From: Talinum fruticosum
Lineage: Eukaryota; Streptophyta; Magnoliopsida; Caryophyllales; Talinaceae
Direction of reading: 5' to 3'
Assembly: GCA_021018815.1 (NCBI GenBank)
Contig: JAITYX010000139.1
Location: 310,001-374,000, forward strand
Length of the DNA stretch: 64,000 nt
The translations under genes and the position numbers were made by a program. The notes under the pieces were generated by a model. That model worked only from the letters and a program-made list of their open reading frames with translations. It was not told the origin of the DNA and did not search any database. Below, piece after piece: positions 34,206 through 56,862 of the stretch (within the stretch, counting starts at the first letter, position 1; every line of letters starts with the position of its first letter).

Positions 34206-36618
34206 TCACCAATAATCTCCACATGAGCATTTCCCATCTTTGAAGTGATGAAAAATCTTTGAGTCTCCAACAATAATCTCCCTTTTTGTGATTTCTGATA
34301 TTTTCTTTACAGCAATGTGGCAATCTTCGCACAATCTTATGTTCTTCCTTACAAAAACTGATCTTCCTATAGTAGTTGAGATCAATCCTAAGGTGATTCC
34401 CAGTCTGACACTATGACGCTCGGGGAATTTTCCCTTTTCTTGGCTACTTTTGTGGGGCTAAACTTAGCCAAAGTATGAACATAAGTATCCTCCCCAATCT
34501 TCATCGAAATAATATCAAAGGCATCAGAAATCTTGTTGATGTCTTTGTGGGACCGATCTTGATTAAATAACCTGTGAACTTTGCCATTGATCTCAACTGT
34601 GCTGCAGCCAACTGTTCTTTCTATCCCCTCTTTGTTCATTATAGAGTTGATCCTCTCCACATCCTCCCACCTACCTAACTTGGCATATAAATTAGTAAGC
34701 AACACATAACACCCAGTGTTATCCTGATTTAACGACAAGACATGCTTAGCAGCAAGCTCAGCAAACTTGATATTTTTTATGTTTCTACTTGCAGCCAGAA
34801 GAGAACCCCATATCCTAGATGTGGGAACAAAAGGCATTTCCTCAATGAAACGCAGAGCCAGATCCAAATTTCCTCCGCGACCTAGAAGATCAAGCATACA
34901 ACCATAATGCTCTATGCCAGGATCAATTCCATACTCCCATTTCATAAGATTGAAGTACTTCCAACCCTCTTCAACCATTCCTGAAATGCTACAAGATGAT
35001 AATAGAGAAACAAAAGTACTTTCATTTGGATGAATCTCCTTTGCTTGCATTTCATTGAATAATGCTATAGCATCAATCCCAAAACCATGCAATGCATACG
35101 CCATAATCATGGTGTTCCAGGAAACAACATCCTTCTGAGTAATAGTGTCAAATACTTTACGAGCACTAATGAGGTGTCCACATGTGGCATACATATAGAC
35201 AATTGCATTTGAAACACAGGTGCTCAAAGCAAGGCCTGATTTTGCAATGTAAGCATGAATTTGGTCACATTCTTTTTCAGAGCAAATTCAGCATAGGCAG
35301 AAAGAATGCTGGTGATTAAAAAAGCATCAGGTTCTAGATTTGCTTCCAAGAAGTCCTGAAACAATTGAAGGGCTTCTCTGTAACTCCCATTCTGCACATA
35401 AGCCGAAACCATGGCATTCCGTGAAACCGAGGTTTTTAAAGTCATTTGATTGAATAGAATCTTGGCCAAACTCAGTCTCTTACACTTGCCATACATGTCA
35501 ATCAAAGCAGTCTCCAAGACTGGATGAGAAATAAACCCTTTTCTAATGGCAAAGCCATGAACAGATCGACCCTGCTGAAGAGCTCCTAACTGTGCACAAG
35601 CAGGAAGAAGGTTTATTGTGGTGATCACATCAGGAACCAATTTATTCTGACCCTGCATCTTCTTCACGCAAGCAAATGACTCAAGGAGCATATCATTGAG
35701 GACATAAGCACCTATCATAGCATTCCAAACCCCAATACTTTTATGAACTAAGCCATTGAAATACCTTTCTGCATACTCCAACTCATGGCACTTGCCATAC
35801 ATGTCAAGTACTGCTGTTTGAACCATGATATCCACCATGTCAAACCCAAGCTTGATAACTTGGCAATGAATCTCCTTACCCTTTTTTGGAAAGCATTCAA
35901 GGGAACAGCCACCAAGAGCACCAATTATGCTAAACCTATCTGGGATCATTTCACATTCCTGCATCCTAGAGAAGTACGCAAGTGCATTATATCCATCACC
36001 AATTGAAACATATGCACTAATCATCGAATTCCACGAAACCAAGTCCCTAAATAACATTTCTTCAAACAATCGTTCCACATATTCAACAGAACCAAGCTTG
36101 GCATACATAGCAATCAATGAGTTACAAATGTAAATATCCACACCCAACCCAGACTTTATCAACTGAGCATGAGCCTTCTGCCCATGATTCAGAGACAGCA
36201 AGCCAGCACAAGCCTTGATTACAAAAGGGTAAGTAAAGTAATCCGGTTTCGTCCCTTCAAACTGCATTCTTTCAAAATAAAGAATAGCCTCCTCGTAAAA
36301 ACCCGTATCGACTAAACCTCTGATTATGACATTCCAAGCAAAAGCATCTCTATGGGGCATATTTTCAAACAGTTGGAGTGCATCAACCAAGGACCCAGAT
36401 TCCATAAACGAACACAGGGACCGGGTTTTCTCATACATGGGCAGTGTTTTTGAAGGGTTTATTTTCCTCCTATGGGGTTGATTGAGGGCTGAACTGGAAG
36501 GTCTTGGCTTCACGGCTTTATAGTTCCCAGTTGTGGTGGTTGACGAGCAATTCGGGGGCAAAAATTTATTGGGTAGGTAGGAAATGGGCAAGTGAGGATG
36601 AATAAGCATAGCAGCCAT
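34206..36618 (-). CDS. DYW-class pentatricopeptide repeat protein, single exon, two frameshifts
   Basis: Intronless, about 804 residues if two single-base gaps are allowed. The first frame (36618-35224) has an S/T/P-rich N-terminus that could be an organelle transit peptide, then P, L and S type PPR motifs. It shifts at the A run 35273-35277; one more base gives [20 protein letters not shown], continuing into the frame 35227-34388. The second shift is at GGGG 34422-34425; one more base gives [11 protein letters not shown] and a complete C-terminal domain: [27 protein letters not shown] and CSCGDYW-stop at 34206. It closely resembles Arabidopsis At4g35130 as I recall it. PLS-DYW proteins direct C-to-U editing in plastids or mitochondria. 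The deaminase HxE motif reads HSV, lacking the catalytic glutamate, so it may rely on a partner or do another job. Confidence 0.88.
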
Positions 36619-37733
36619 GTTAAAGAATAGAACTTTGTATATTCTCTAAAACTTCAAAGTGTCTCAGAAATTTGGGAATTCTGCTCTCTCCATTGGAAGC
36701 AGGGGTGCGGTTGTGGCAGCCCCATTTTTGCCCCAGAACAAGAGTGGAGACCGAAATGGTCTTTTAGTTGCCTGTCCTAATTCTAACAAAACCGGGTGTC
36801 ATAAGATTTAAAAAATAAAATTTGAAAATCCTTTCTTGTTTTTTTTGGGCGTGGGGGGTCCTCCAGGTGTATATTACAAGGGTATAAAAAACTCAATTCA
36901 TAGGCCCTGTTATATTCCTCACTTCTCTCTATCAAAACAAAAGAAAAACAAAAGTTATCACTAAGAAATTGTACCATGCATTCAGGTCTATGAACTCGGA
37001 TTATCTATCAATAAAGTATAACTGCTTTTGAGGGAATTCGATAGAGAGTGTTTTATGAAAAAATTACTATATATTTGTAGCCTAAGACCACGCTATTGTT
37101 GTACCTAGTTCTTGCTTGTATAGCTAAGCAATGAGCTTTTGAAAATTACAAAAAAATGATCTAAAATGAGCTATAAACTAAATTAAAAAATTTGAACAAT
37201 CAAATAAAATGTCATTGAGTAAGAGAGCAAATGATTTAAGAGTTACATACTATTAATATTCATTAGAGTAAATGTTGAATTCGTTATCTTCTCATAAAAT
37301 GAGTTCACAAAGTAATAAATTATATTCAACATTTTTCACATGAACTATCGTGCTAATTTTATTAAATGGGCACAAATGACAGTTCCTACGATCACAAGCG
37401 TTATTTAGTTTATTTTGCGCAAGCGTTCATTTATTAAATGGGCACAAATAATCAGATTTAGAAGAAATTTTGCGCAACTCTTGTCCTGATCAGCCATAAA
37501 TAAAGCATATACTCAGATGCATTATTTATTCTGGAAAACAGAAAAGAAGAATATACAATGAAGGCAGAGTAGCCATTCAAAAGTACACAAGCGTTCATTT
37601 ATTTTGTCACAAATCAAAAATGAAAGTCCGAAATGGAAGGATAGGCAACTCTTCAAGTAAAAACTTAAGATTATACTGCTCCTCAGTTTGGTTGCTCAAA
37701 TTCGCCTTCAATGGTTTGTTGTGGCGTAGCATT
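36619..37733. other. Region between PPR and glycolate oxidase genes
   Basis: Holds the PPR leader and promoter (higher coordinates) and the glycolate oxidase 3' UTR. The part at 37530-37733 is duplicated in the pseudogene fragment at about 33030-33215. No other coding signal. Confidence 0.6.
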
Positions 37734-42235
<4,502 letters not shown>

Positions 42236-42880
42236 CTTCCCTAAACGATTTCCACTCCCTAAAATGGCCTGTTCAGTTTACGAATCATCAAACATCAAAC
42301 TAAATTATCAGTGTTTTTGCTAGAAATCATCAAACCTCTTCCAGATTGATTGTTCTGTTCCTAATAGCAGGGAAAGACATCAACACATTGATCGGAAGAA
42401 AAAGCAGCGCAGCAAATTTTAACTATGTATGCTACTGTGACATAACCAAAACCAGCCCAAAAACTTAAAAGGTTTGGGTGACTTAAAATCTGTATAAATC
42501 GTAAACTTGAATGATGGAGTTGAGAAATTATAGCCAAAATTAAATGGGTTTGGTGAATAGCCAGAACCGATTAATACCCATTTCATATGAACACTAAAAA
42601 CACTAATACAACTTTAAGGGAAGATCAAAAGGCAAAACGAACAGCAACCCGTTTTAGACTATTTTTGCAAGAATCTCACAAAATAAGAGAAAACCATCTG
42701 AGGAGAGTGAAAGAGCAGTGAACTAACCTTGTTCTTGGGTGGGAAGCGAGCACCTAGAGGAGGAGAGACAGAGAGATAAAAAAAGAAAAGAAAGGTAGAG
42801 CAGAAATTGGGGTGATAAGTGGCGAAGTGGGAAATTGAAGTATGAAGAAAATGACAAAACAAAGATGAGGATTAGCAATT
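42236..42880 (-). other. 5' UTR and leader intron of glycolate oxidase
   Basis: On the minus strand, CCCAAGAACAAG|GTTAGT at 42727 is a good donor, and TTTTAG|GGAGTGG at 42258 a good acceptor. They frame an intron of about 470 bases in the 5' leader, leaving 23 untranslated bases before the ATG at 42235. A leader intron is inference from splice signals; no transcript can be seen. Confidence 0.5.
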
Positions 42881-43145
42881 GGAGGGTGGGAAATTGAAGG
42901 AGAGGAATCCCAAACCCAAACTAGTCCGAAACTGGATGCCCCTCATCCACAAAAACGAATATGTGTTTCAGAGTTTTTCCCTTAAATTATGGAATTCCAA
43001 AATAATAGTAGTAACAAATTGCAACCAAAAATTCCCATAAAGGACAGAGAAGATAAACTAGTAGTAGTAGCGGGAGATGGAGATGGAAAGGAAAACTACA
43101 AATGGGTTCCCTCGCTTCCCTGTTCGGCATAATAGTGCAGAAGAA

Positions 43146-43156
43146 GACGTCACGTG
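43146..43156. promoter_or_regulatory. ACGT-core composite element upstream of glycolate oxidase
   Basis: GACGTCACGTG overlaps a C-box-like GACGTC and a G-box CACGTG, bZIP/bHLH sites common in light-regulated promoters. It lies about 900 bases before the ATG and a few hundred before the inferred leader exon. A role for glycolate oxidase is plausible but not shown. Confidence 0.35.
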
Positions 43157-43239
43157 AAACGACAAATATATATACCTAACGGCAATGGTGGTGGGAGTTC
43201 TTTTTCTTTTTCCTTTTTTTTATCTCTTTTTATTTGTTA

Positions 43240-43399
43240 TCGAGGAGGCTAGTGGCGTGGCCACTAGCTCTATCCTCGACTCAGCCCACCAGGTTCGAAT
43301 CTGGGTGGGAGTAATATTTCTTCATTTGTGAAGATATTGTATGATCCATATCTAACCTAACATCCGATATACATTAATCCAAAATTAAAAGTGTTTCAC

Positions 43400-43400
<1 letters not shown>
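43240..43400 (+). mobile_element. tRNA-derived SINE relic
   Basis: A-box-like GCTAGTGGCGTGG (43248-43260) and a good B box GGTTCGAATCT (43292-43302) have pol III spacing. The A-box region is inside a perfect 9-base-arm palindrome (43248-43268, loop of three). The 3' end and target duplication are not clear. Confidence 0.5.
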
Positions 43401-47811
<4,411 letters not shown>

Positions 47812-47892
47812 AAAACTTGCTCAATTAATATCAACATATATATGTTGTTAATTCATTGTTGTTGTGTGTGTGTGTGTAATGAGGAAATAATA

Positions 47893-47940
47893 GGGGCTTA
47901 AAAGCCAACACTTGGGAAGTGTTGGTTGATTTTAGCCTTT
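47893..47940 (+). terminator. 3' hairpin downstream of first GST
   Basis: CCAACACTTGGGAAGTGTTGG (47905-47925) is an 8-9 base-pair stem, with an outer AAAAGGCT-type pairing around it (47893-47940). An almost identical hairpin follows the second GST. It lies about 95 bases after the stop, so probably in the 3' UTR. I label it terminator only for its place; function is unknown. Confidence 0.45.
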
Positions 47941-47944
47941 TGTA

Positions 47945-51750
<3,806 letters not shown>

Positions 51751-51870
51751 AAACATCACTTAATTAATCATCAATGGGTTGCTTGTATGCGGTTAATTAA
51801 TGTTGGGTGTGTGTGATTAGTAATTGGGGTTTGGTTTCTTTGGGCTTTGTGTAATGGAAAAATAAATACA

Positions 51871-51920
51871 AGAGGCCTAAAAAGCCTAACACTTGCTAGT
51901 GTTGGTTTATTGTAGCCTCT
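51871..51920 (+). terminator. 3' hairpin downstream of second GST
   Basis: CCTAACACTTGCTAGTGTTGG (51885-51905) forms a stem with a mismatch near its base, enclosed by AGAGGC (51871-51876) and GCCTCT (51915-51920). Position and sequence match the hairpin after the first GST. Function unknown; likely in the 3' UTR. Confidence 0.45.
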
Positions 51921-54466
51921 TGTGATTGGGGTTTTTCAAAATGGGCATAGTGCCAATATTTATGAGTTAAAAAGTGTAAGACTACGCTTTATATTTGTTA
52001 TTTAAAAAATTAACTTAATTAAAAGTTTAATTTAATGATTAAAAGTTCAGAAATATGTTTTTAATTTAATACGTTCATCATGCGAATGGTCAAAGGGGAT
52101 GGGCCAAAGAGATACCAAGACTACAACTCAACCCAATTCTTTTACACAATTTGTAAGAAAATTGTCTCTTCTAAACTTCGAACTTTGGTAAAGATGATGA
52201 ATCATTTATACTAAATTTTTTTAAAAAAGCAGGAAAAGGTGCCACTTGTCTCCACAAATGTGAACCTCAATTCTGAACCTACGCCTCAGCAAAGTCAGTC
52301 CCTGCCACCTAAACCAATAAATAAATAAAAGCACATCTACCCGAACCTCCATTTTTATACACAAAAACAAAAATAAAAAATAGAAAATGGGCCCAAATCA
52401 CTAAAGTTCAGTGTCCCTTTCTCTCTCCTATCATGCCAGTGAAGTCGTATATTCATGCTGGGCCTCTGCATTATTTCGATTGGCCCATCGTATCCAGCCC
52501 AGCCCAACTAACCACAGACCTGAATCCATAACTAGGAAAGGTAGTAACTCATAAGTCACAACACGAATCATTATAGTCTTCTCTCATATGAGGTATTTAA
52601 ATCTATGTATTTCTTTGAGTTTGATTTGGTGTCTATATTTACTCGTTGTAGTCGATTGAGTCTAACCACAAAATGAATATTGGCCTAGTGACAAGCAGAA
52701 ATTACCCTCTAAAACAGGGACTAATTAGATAACCCGCATTTACCGTTTTAAAAAAAAAAGTCGATTGAGACCAACCATAATGAGTGGTCAGTCAAATTTA
52801 CCTATAGCTAGAACAATAATGTTATAGAATATGATTCCTTAATTGAGGAGATGGTCTATATGCATAGATTGGACACCTTAAAGCAAAGGATTTTACTTGT
52901 GTCTCAAAATAAGGAATGGGAGAAGGGTGAAATGACTTGAAGCATAATTAAGTTGCAAAAAAACAAAATATGTCTGCCTGTGTTTGTGAGGAGTACTCTG
53001 TACCTAGCCCTGCAAAAGCCTTAGGAGACATTTATTGTCAACTTATGGGTTCGTAACCAAGTTAAATTATCTTCAAAGGTCCTTTGAGAATTGAATTGAA
53101 GGTGCAATGGATTGGTGGTTGGTGGGCAAGTAAATGAGTTGAATTCAATTTTATCTTGTTTGGGAAGAAGGGGGCAAACTTATGCATCTTTTGCAGCAAG
53201 CATAGTTATGTATTTGTGATATTGATCTTTCCTTGCATGTTATGGAGCAACATTCCTAGGGCATACTCTTCCCTTTCTATGCTTCTACCAATTGTATGGC
53301 CATTCAGCCACGTTACTCTTTACTATTCCTTACCGTAGTTCTCGTTTCAAAATTTATAATTATTGTCCCCCTTGGCTCCAGTACAGATCTACAACGCGAC
53401 AAAGTTGCATTAGTATAATTGTACCGTTGTTTTAATGAATGCTCCGTCCTTAATGATGGCGACTTACGTATAGGGCTTAACTGGTTTGGCAGACTACTAC
53501 TCTAAAGATCAAACACAAACGACATCTGAATTAGCTGTTTACAAAACTACCTACTTTTATATTATATAAAACTTGATCTAAATTTGAATGGGTGGATCCA
53601 AGAATAATGTGATATAGTAGACAAGTTGAGATGCTTGTTTATATTGAAAATTAAATGACCTAATTGTGGGTGGAGAGAAGAAAGGATTGTCCATAGGAAG
53701 GACAGGCATAGCATTTAAACCATAACATTCATCATGTGCTCTTCTTATTGACTTTAGACACAAAGAGGAAATGTAGTTCTCATTGTCTAACCAAATATTA
53801 ATTACAAACTTGACACTTTTTCCTTTTTCTTTAAAGAAAGGGACTTCTAATTCTGAGTTTTCATTTGCTATATCATCACATCTATCAATAATATTATCAT
53901 TCCCTTTTTTCATTAATAATACAAAGACAAACGTTATAAAGCTAAAATTTGACCCAATACATCATTTCCGTCTCTAATTACAAATTTTTTTATCATTTTC
54001 ACTAGCAATCGATATCTCACCCATGAAAAAAATTGGTATCATATTAATATCATACCGCATGAATTTGTTAAATAATAGATATAGTTAATGCAACTATTCT
54101 CGTTATTTCAATATCGAACTCAATTGTGAGATTATCTCTTGTTATATTGATTGTATATATGTAATCTAAAACAAAAATACGAGTATATATTTGATATATA
54201 AACAATGTGTTAGTGGACTCTTTTTTAATGTTTCTTAAATTTCAATAGAAATAACGTATAACATCCATAAGTCCTCTTTCGATCAAAACTATTTGCAAAC
54301 TCAAAGTATAATATGATCAAAGGGATTCAAATTAGAAACACAAAATTGATCACACATCATATATCTCACCTCTCTTTTTTTCTCTATACAAAGCCTCATT
54401 TTCACTCGCAAATCTAACCCATCACCCACCCAAAAAAAAAAAAAGAAAAAAATCTTTTAAGTTTGT
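51921..54466. other. Intergenic region between GST pair and AGC kinase
   Basis: No convincing gene. An open frame of 111 codons on the minus strand (53913-53578) has no recognisable domain and AT-driven composition. The end nearest 54466 should include the kinase 3' UTR. Confidence 0.5.
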
Positions 54467-55996
54467 TTAGGATAATCTCCTACTATTAACCATGTCATTA
54501 TTCACAGAAACCACACTCTTGAAGCTGGAATTATACAAAAGAACTTTAGAAGAAGAAGAAGAAGATGAGGAGGAGGAGGAGGAGGAGGAGACGACTTTCT
54601 TCTTCAAGAAACAACTCAACCCTCTCCACCACCACTTTCTTCTCATCTGTAGCCCACTCAAGTGACTTCTGCTCCTCCTCACCACCCCTCCTCGGATTTC
54701 CGGCGGCCTGTAGCTCCTGATCAACGGCCACTTTATTCCGGCGAAGAATGGGTGCCGCTTGATCTCCGCCGCCCCTCTGGCTGCCCCCATCCGCCGTAGT
54801 GGGTCCTTCACTAAGAGCTTCTCGATCAAATCCCTGGCTAAAAACTCCTCCTTTTCTCTCTCTTCTCCCGCCACGTGGCTGAAGCCCACGTCCCTCGACG
54901 ACGCGATGTTCCTCAACGTGGCCTCCTTGTTCGCCCCCTTGAACGGGGTCGTTCCGTAGAGGAGCTCGTAGATCAGAACCCCAAAAGCCCACCAGTCGAC
55001 GCCGTTGCCGTGGCCGGAGCCTGAGACCAACTCCGGCGCCAAGTACTCGTGGGTCCCGACGCAGGATTTTGAAAAAGCTGAGGTGGGCTCCGCCACAAAC
55101 TCCATTTGATCTCTCGATCTTGATGATCTTGATCGAGATACTGATCTCCTCTCGGCCCCACCGAAGCAATTGCTGCACCTGATCCTGCCCCCGCTCATCC
55201 CAGCTGTCGGATGAGCGTGATGATCATCGAACACTTTCTCTACCTTCGGAGAAACGTCCGATGTGAAGCAAAGATCGAAATCCGACAGCATAATATGCCC
55301 ATCTTCTCTGATCAGAATGTTCTCTGGCTTCAGATCCCGGTAAACGATTCCCAACGAGTGGAGATACTCCAATGCAACGAGCACTTCGGCGGCGTAGAAC
55401 TTGACCGCCTGAACCGGCAGGCGGTTGCCGGGCTGCTTACGTAAGAGAGAGTGAATATCCCCACCGGAGCAGTAATCGATGAGGAGGCAGGTGTAGTGAG
55501 AGACTTCAATGTGGGCGTAGAGGGTGGGGAGGAAAGGGTGGTCGAGGAGAGAGAGAATCTGGCCTTCGGTCTGGACGTGGGCGAGCTTTTTGGGTGAGAG
55601 GGAGTCTTTATCGACGACTTTGAGGGCGAAGTGGGCGTTGGAGTTGGGGTAGTCTCGGATCCGGCAGAGGAAGACCCGGCCGAGGTTTCCGGAGCCAAGA
55701 ATGCGGAGAAGCTTAAGGTGGCGGAGGTGGAGGCGGGCGTCGGGGGAGAGGTTAGTGGCAGCTCGAATGGCTGACCAGTGAGGGTCGTTGCGGCGGTGGG
55801 GGCGGCGGTGGTGGTTGTTGTGGTGGTGGTGGGGAGTAGAGAGAGAGAGGCGTTCGTTGAAGCTGAGGGTGAGGCTGCTACGGGCCAAGCTGCTGCGGGC
55901 GCTGGAGGATCCGAAAGTGCGATCGGAGGTGGTGGAAGTGAAGCTGAAGTCTAGATCGGTGTCTAGATTAGAGTAGTAGAAGGAGTCGTCCTCCAT
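54467..55996 (-). CDS. WAG: AGCVIII protein kinase, WAG1/WAG2 type
   Basis: A single uninterrupted frame of 509 residues. The N-terminus (FSFTSTTSDRTFGSSSARSS, SLARSSLTLSFNERLS) matches WAG1/WAG2 of Arabidopsis. Kinase parts: glycine loop GSGNLG (101-106), Lys126 in FALKV, YRDLKPEN (219-226), and DFD (239-241) in place of DFG, the mark of plant AGCVIII kinases. A basic insertion of about 70 residues lies between DFD and the LAPE motif (319-322), followed by FKGANKEATLRNI and GIKWPLIRSYRPPEIRG. WAG kinases phosphorylate PIN auxin exporters at the plasma membrane and set their polarity. The tail has a run of 14 serines near residue 470, coded by GA/GGA repeats, and lacks the FxxF PDK1-docking end. 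Orthology to WAG1 or WAG2 separately cannot be decided. Confidence 0.95.
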   Translation of the reverse strand: MEDDSFYYSNLDTDLDFSFTSTTSDRTFGSSSARSSLARSSLTLSFNERLSLSTPHHHHNNHHRRPHRRNDPHWSAIRAATNLSPDARLHLRHLKLLRILGSGNLGRVFLCRIRDYPNSNAHFALKVVDKDSLSPKKLAHVQTEGQILSLLDHPFLPTLYAHIEVSHYTCLLIDYCSGGDIHSLLRKQPGNRLPVQAVKFYAAEVLVALEYLHSLGIVYRDLKPENILIREDGHIMLSDFDLCFTSDVSPKVEKVFDDHHAHPTAGMSGGRIRCSNCFGGAERRSVSRSRSSRSRDQMEFVAEPTSAFSKSCVGTHEYLAPELVSGSGHGNGVDWWAFGVLIYELLYGTTPFKGANKEATLRNIASSRDVGFSHVAGEEREKEEFLARDLIEKLLVKDPLRRMGAARGAAEIKRHPFFAGIKWPLIRSYRPPEIRGGVVRRSRSHLSGLQMRRKWWWRGLSCFLKKKVVSSSSSSSSSSSSSSKVLLYNSSFKSVVSVNNDMVNSRRLS

Positions 55997-56075
55997 GGTT
56001 GCTTGTTTAGTCTGCAGAGAGGGAAGGGAGGAAGAAGAATGAAGATGATGATGACAGTTGGGGAGGGGGTTGGGG

Positions 56076-56083
56076 TTATATAG
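56076..56083 (-). promoter_or_regulatory. TATA box of the WAG-type kinase
   Basis: On the minus strand, CTATATAA lies 80 bases upstream of the ATG at 55996, within GA/GGA-rich sequence. Confidence 0.5.
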
Positions 56084-56813
56084 GAGGGCAGAGAGAGAAG
56101 AGAGAGAAGACGGGGAGTTGACTCAAGTGGGAGGGAAGAGGAAGGAGGGAGGAATGGTAAAAAATAATAGGGTTTGACTAATTAATACTACACTGTCTTT
56201 GTCTGGTGTAAAATAATGAGGGGTGGGTGGGTGGGCTGGAGAATTGAAGTCACCTGCAAACTGCTGACAAAGAGGGGTTCCGAACCGAGAACGCCGCGCC
56301 ATTGTTGGTGTTCGGGGACTCTAATTATTTTTTAATTTAATTGGCTCAGTTTAACAACCCATATAGGGTACACCATACTTTTTTTTTTTAATTAAATACA
56401 ACCATTAGTAGGTAGCCCTTCTCGTAATTAGTGGCATAGTTATTTGAGTTCTATAAATTAAAAAAATTATAAAAAATTATAATACATTGTAAATTAATTA
56501 TAAAAAATTATATAGAGTTATAAGTAGTTATAAGTAAAGTTAAATTAAACAGAATTTTACTTTAATTTCTTTACTGTGAGGATTTTTTTTTTTCCTAGCT
56601 ATAATAATGTGCTAAAAACTCAAATCACTTCAAATTAGCATATATTTTTAACATTTCACATTAATGTAGTTTGGGGATTCGCCATGCAAATAAAATTAAA
56701 GGGATACATGAGATATTGACATGCTGAATACAATTATCGGGGTGAGAAATGTGAACGTTACTGACGAGAGTAGGCATGCAAGTGAGCGGAGTCAAACGAG
56801 AGCTTTATTGTAA

Positions 56814-56862
<49 letters not shown>

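Noticed and set aside
34388..35227. A separate E-type PPR gene
   Set aside because: It is the continuation of the frame upstream and continues into a DYW domain; one gene with two single-base gaps explains all.
53578..53913. 111-codon open frame on the minus strand
   Set aside because: No domain, AT-driven residue use and no splice or promoter context; no better than chance.
54546..55178. 210-codon second frame on the minus strand within the kinase gene
   Set aside because: Shadow of the WAG-type kinase frame caused by GC-rich codons; arginine-rich, without domains.
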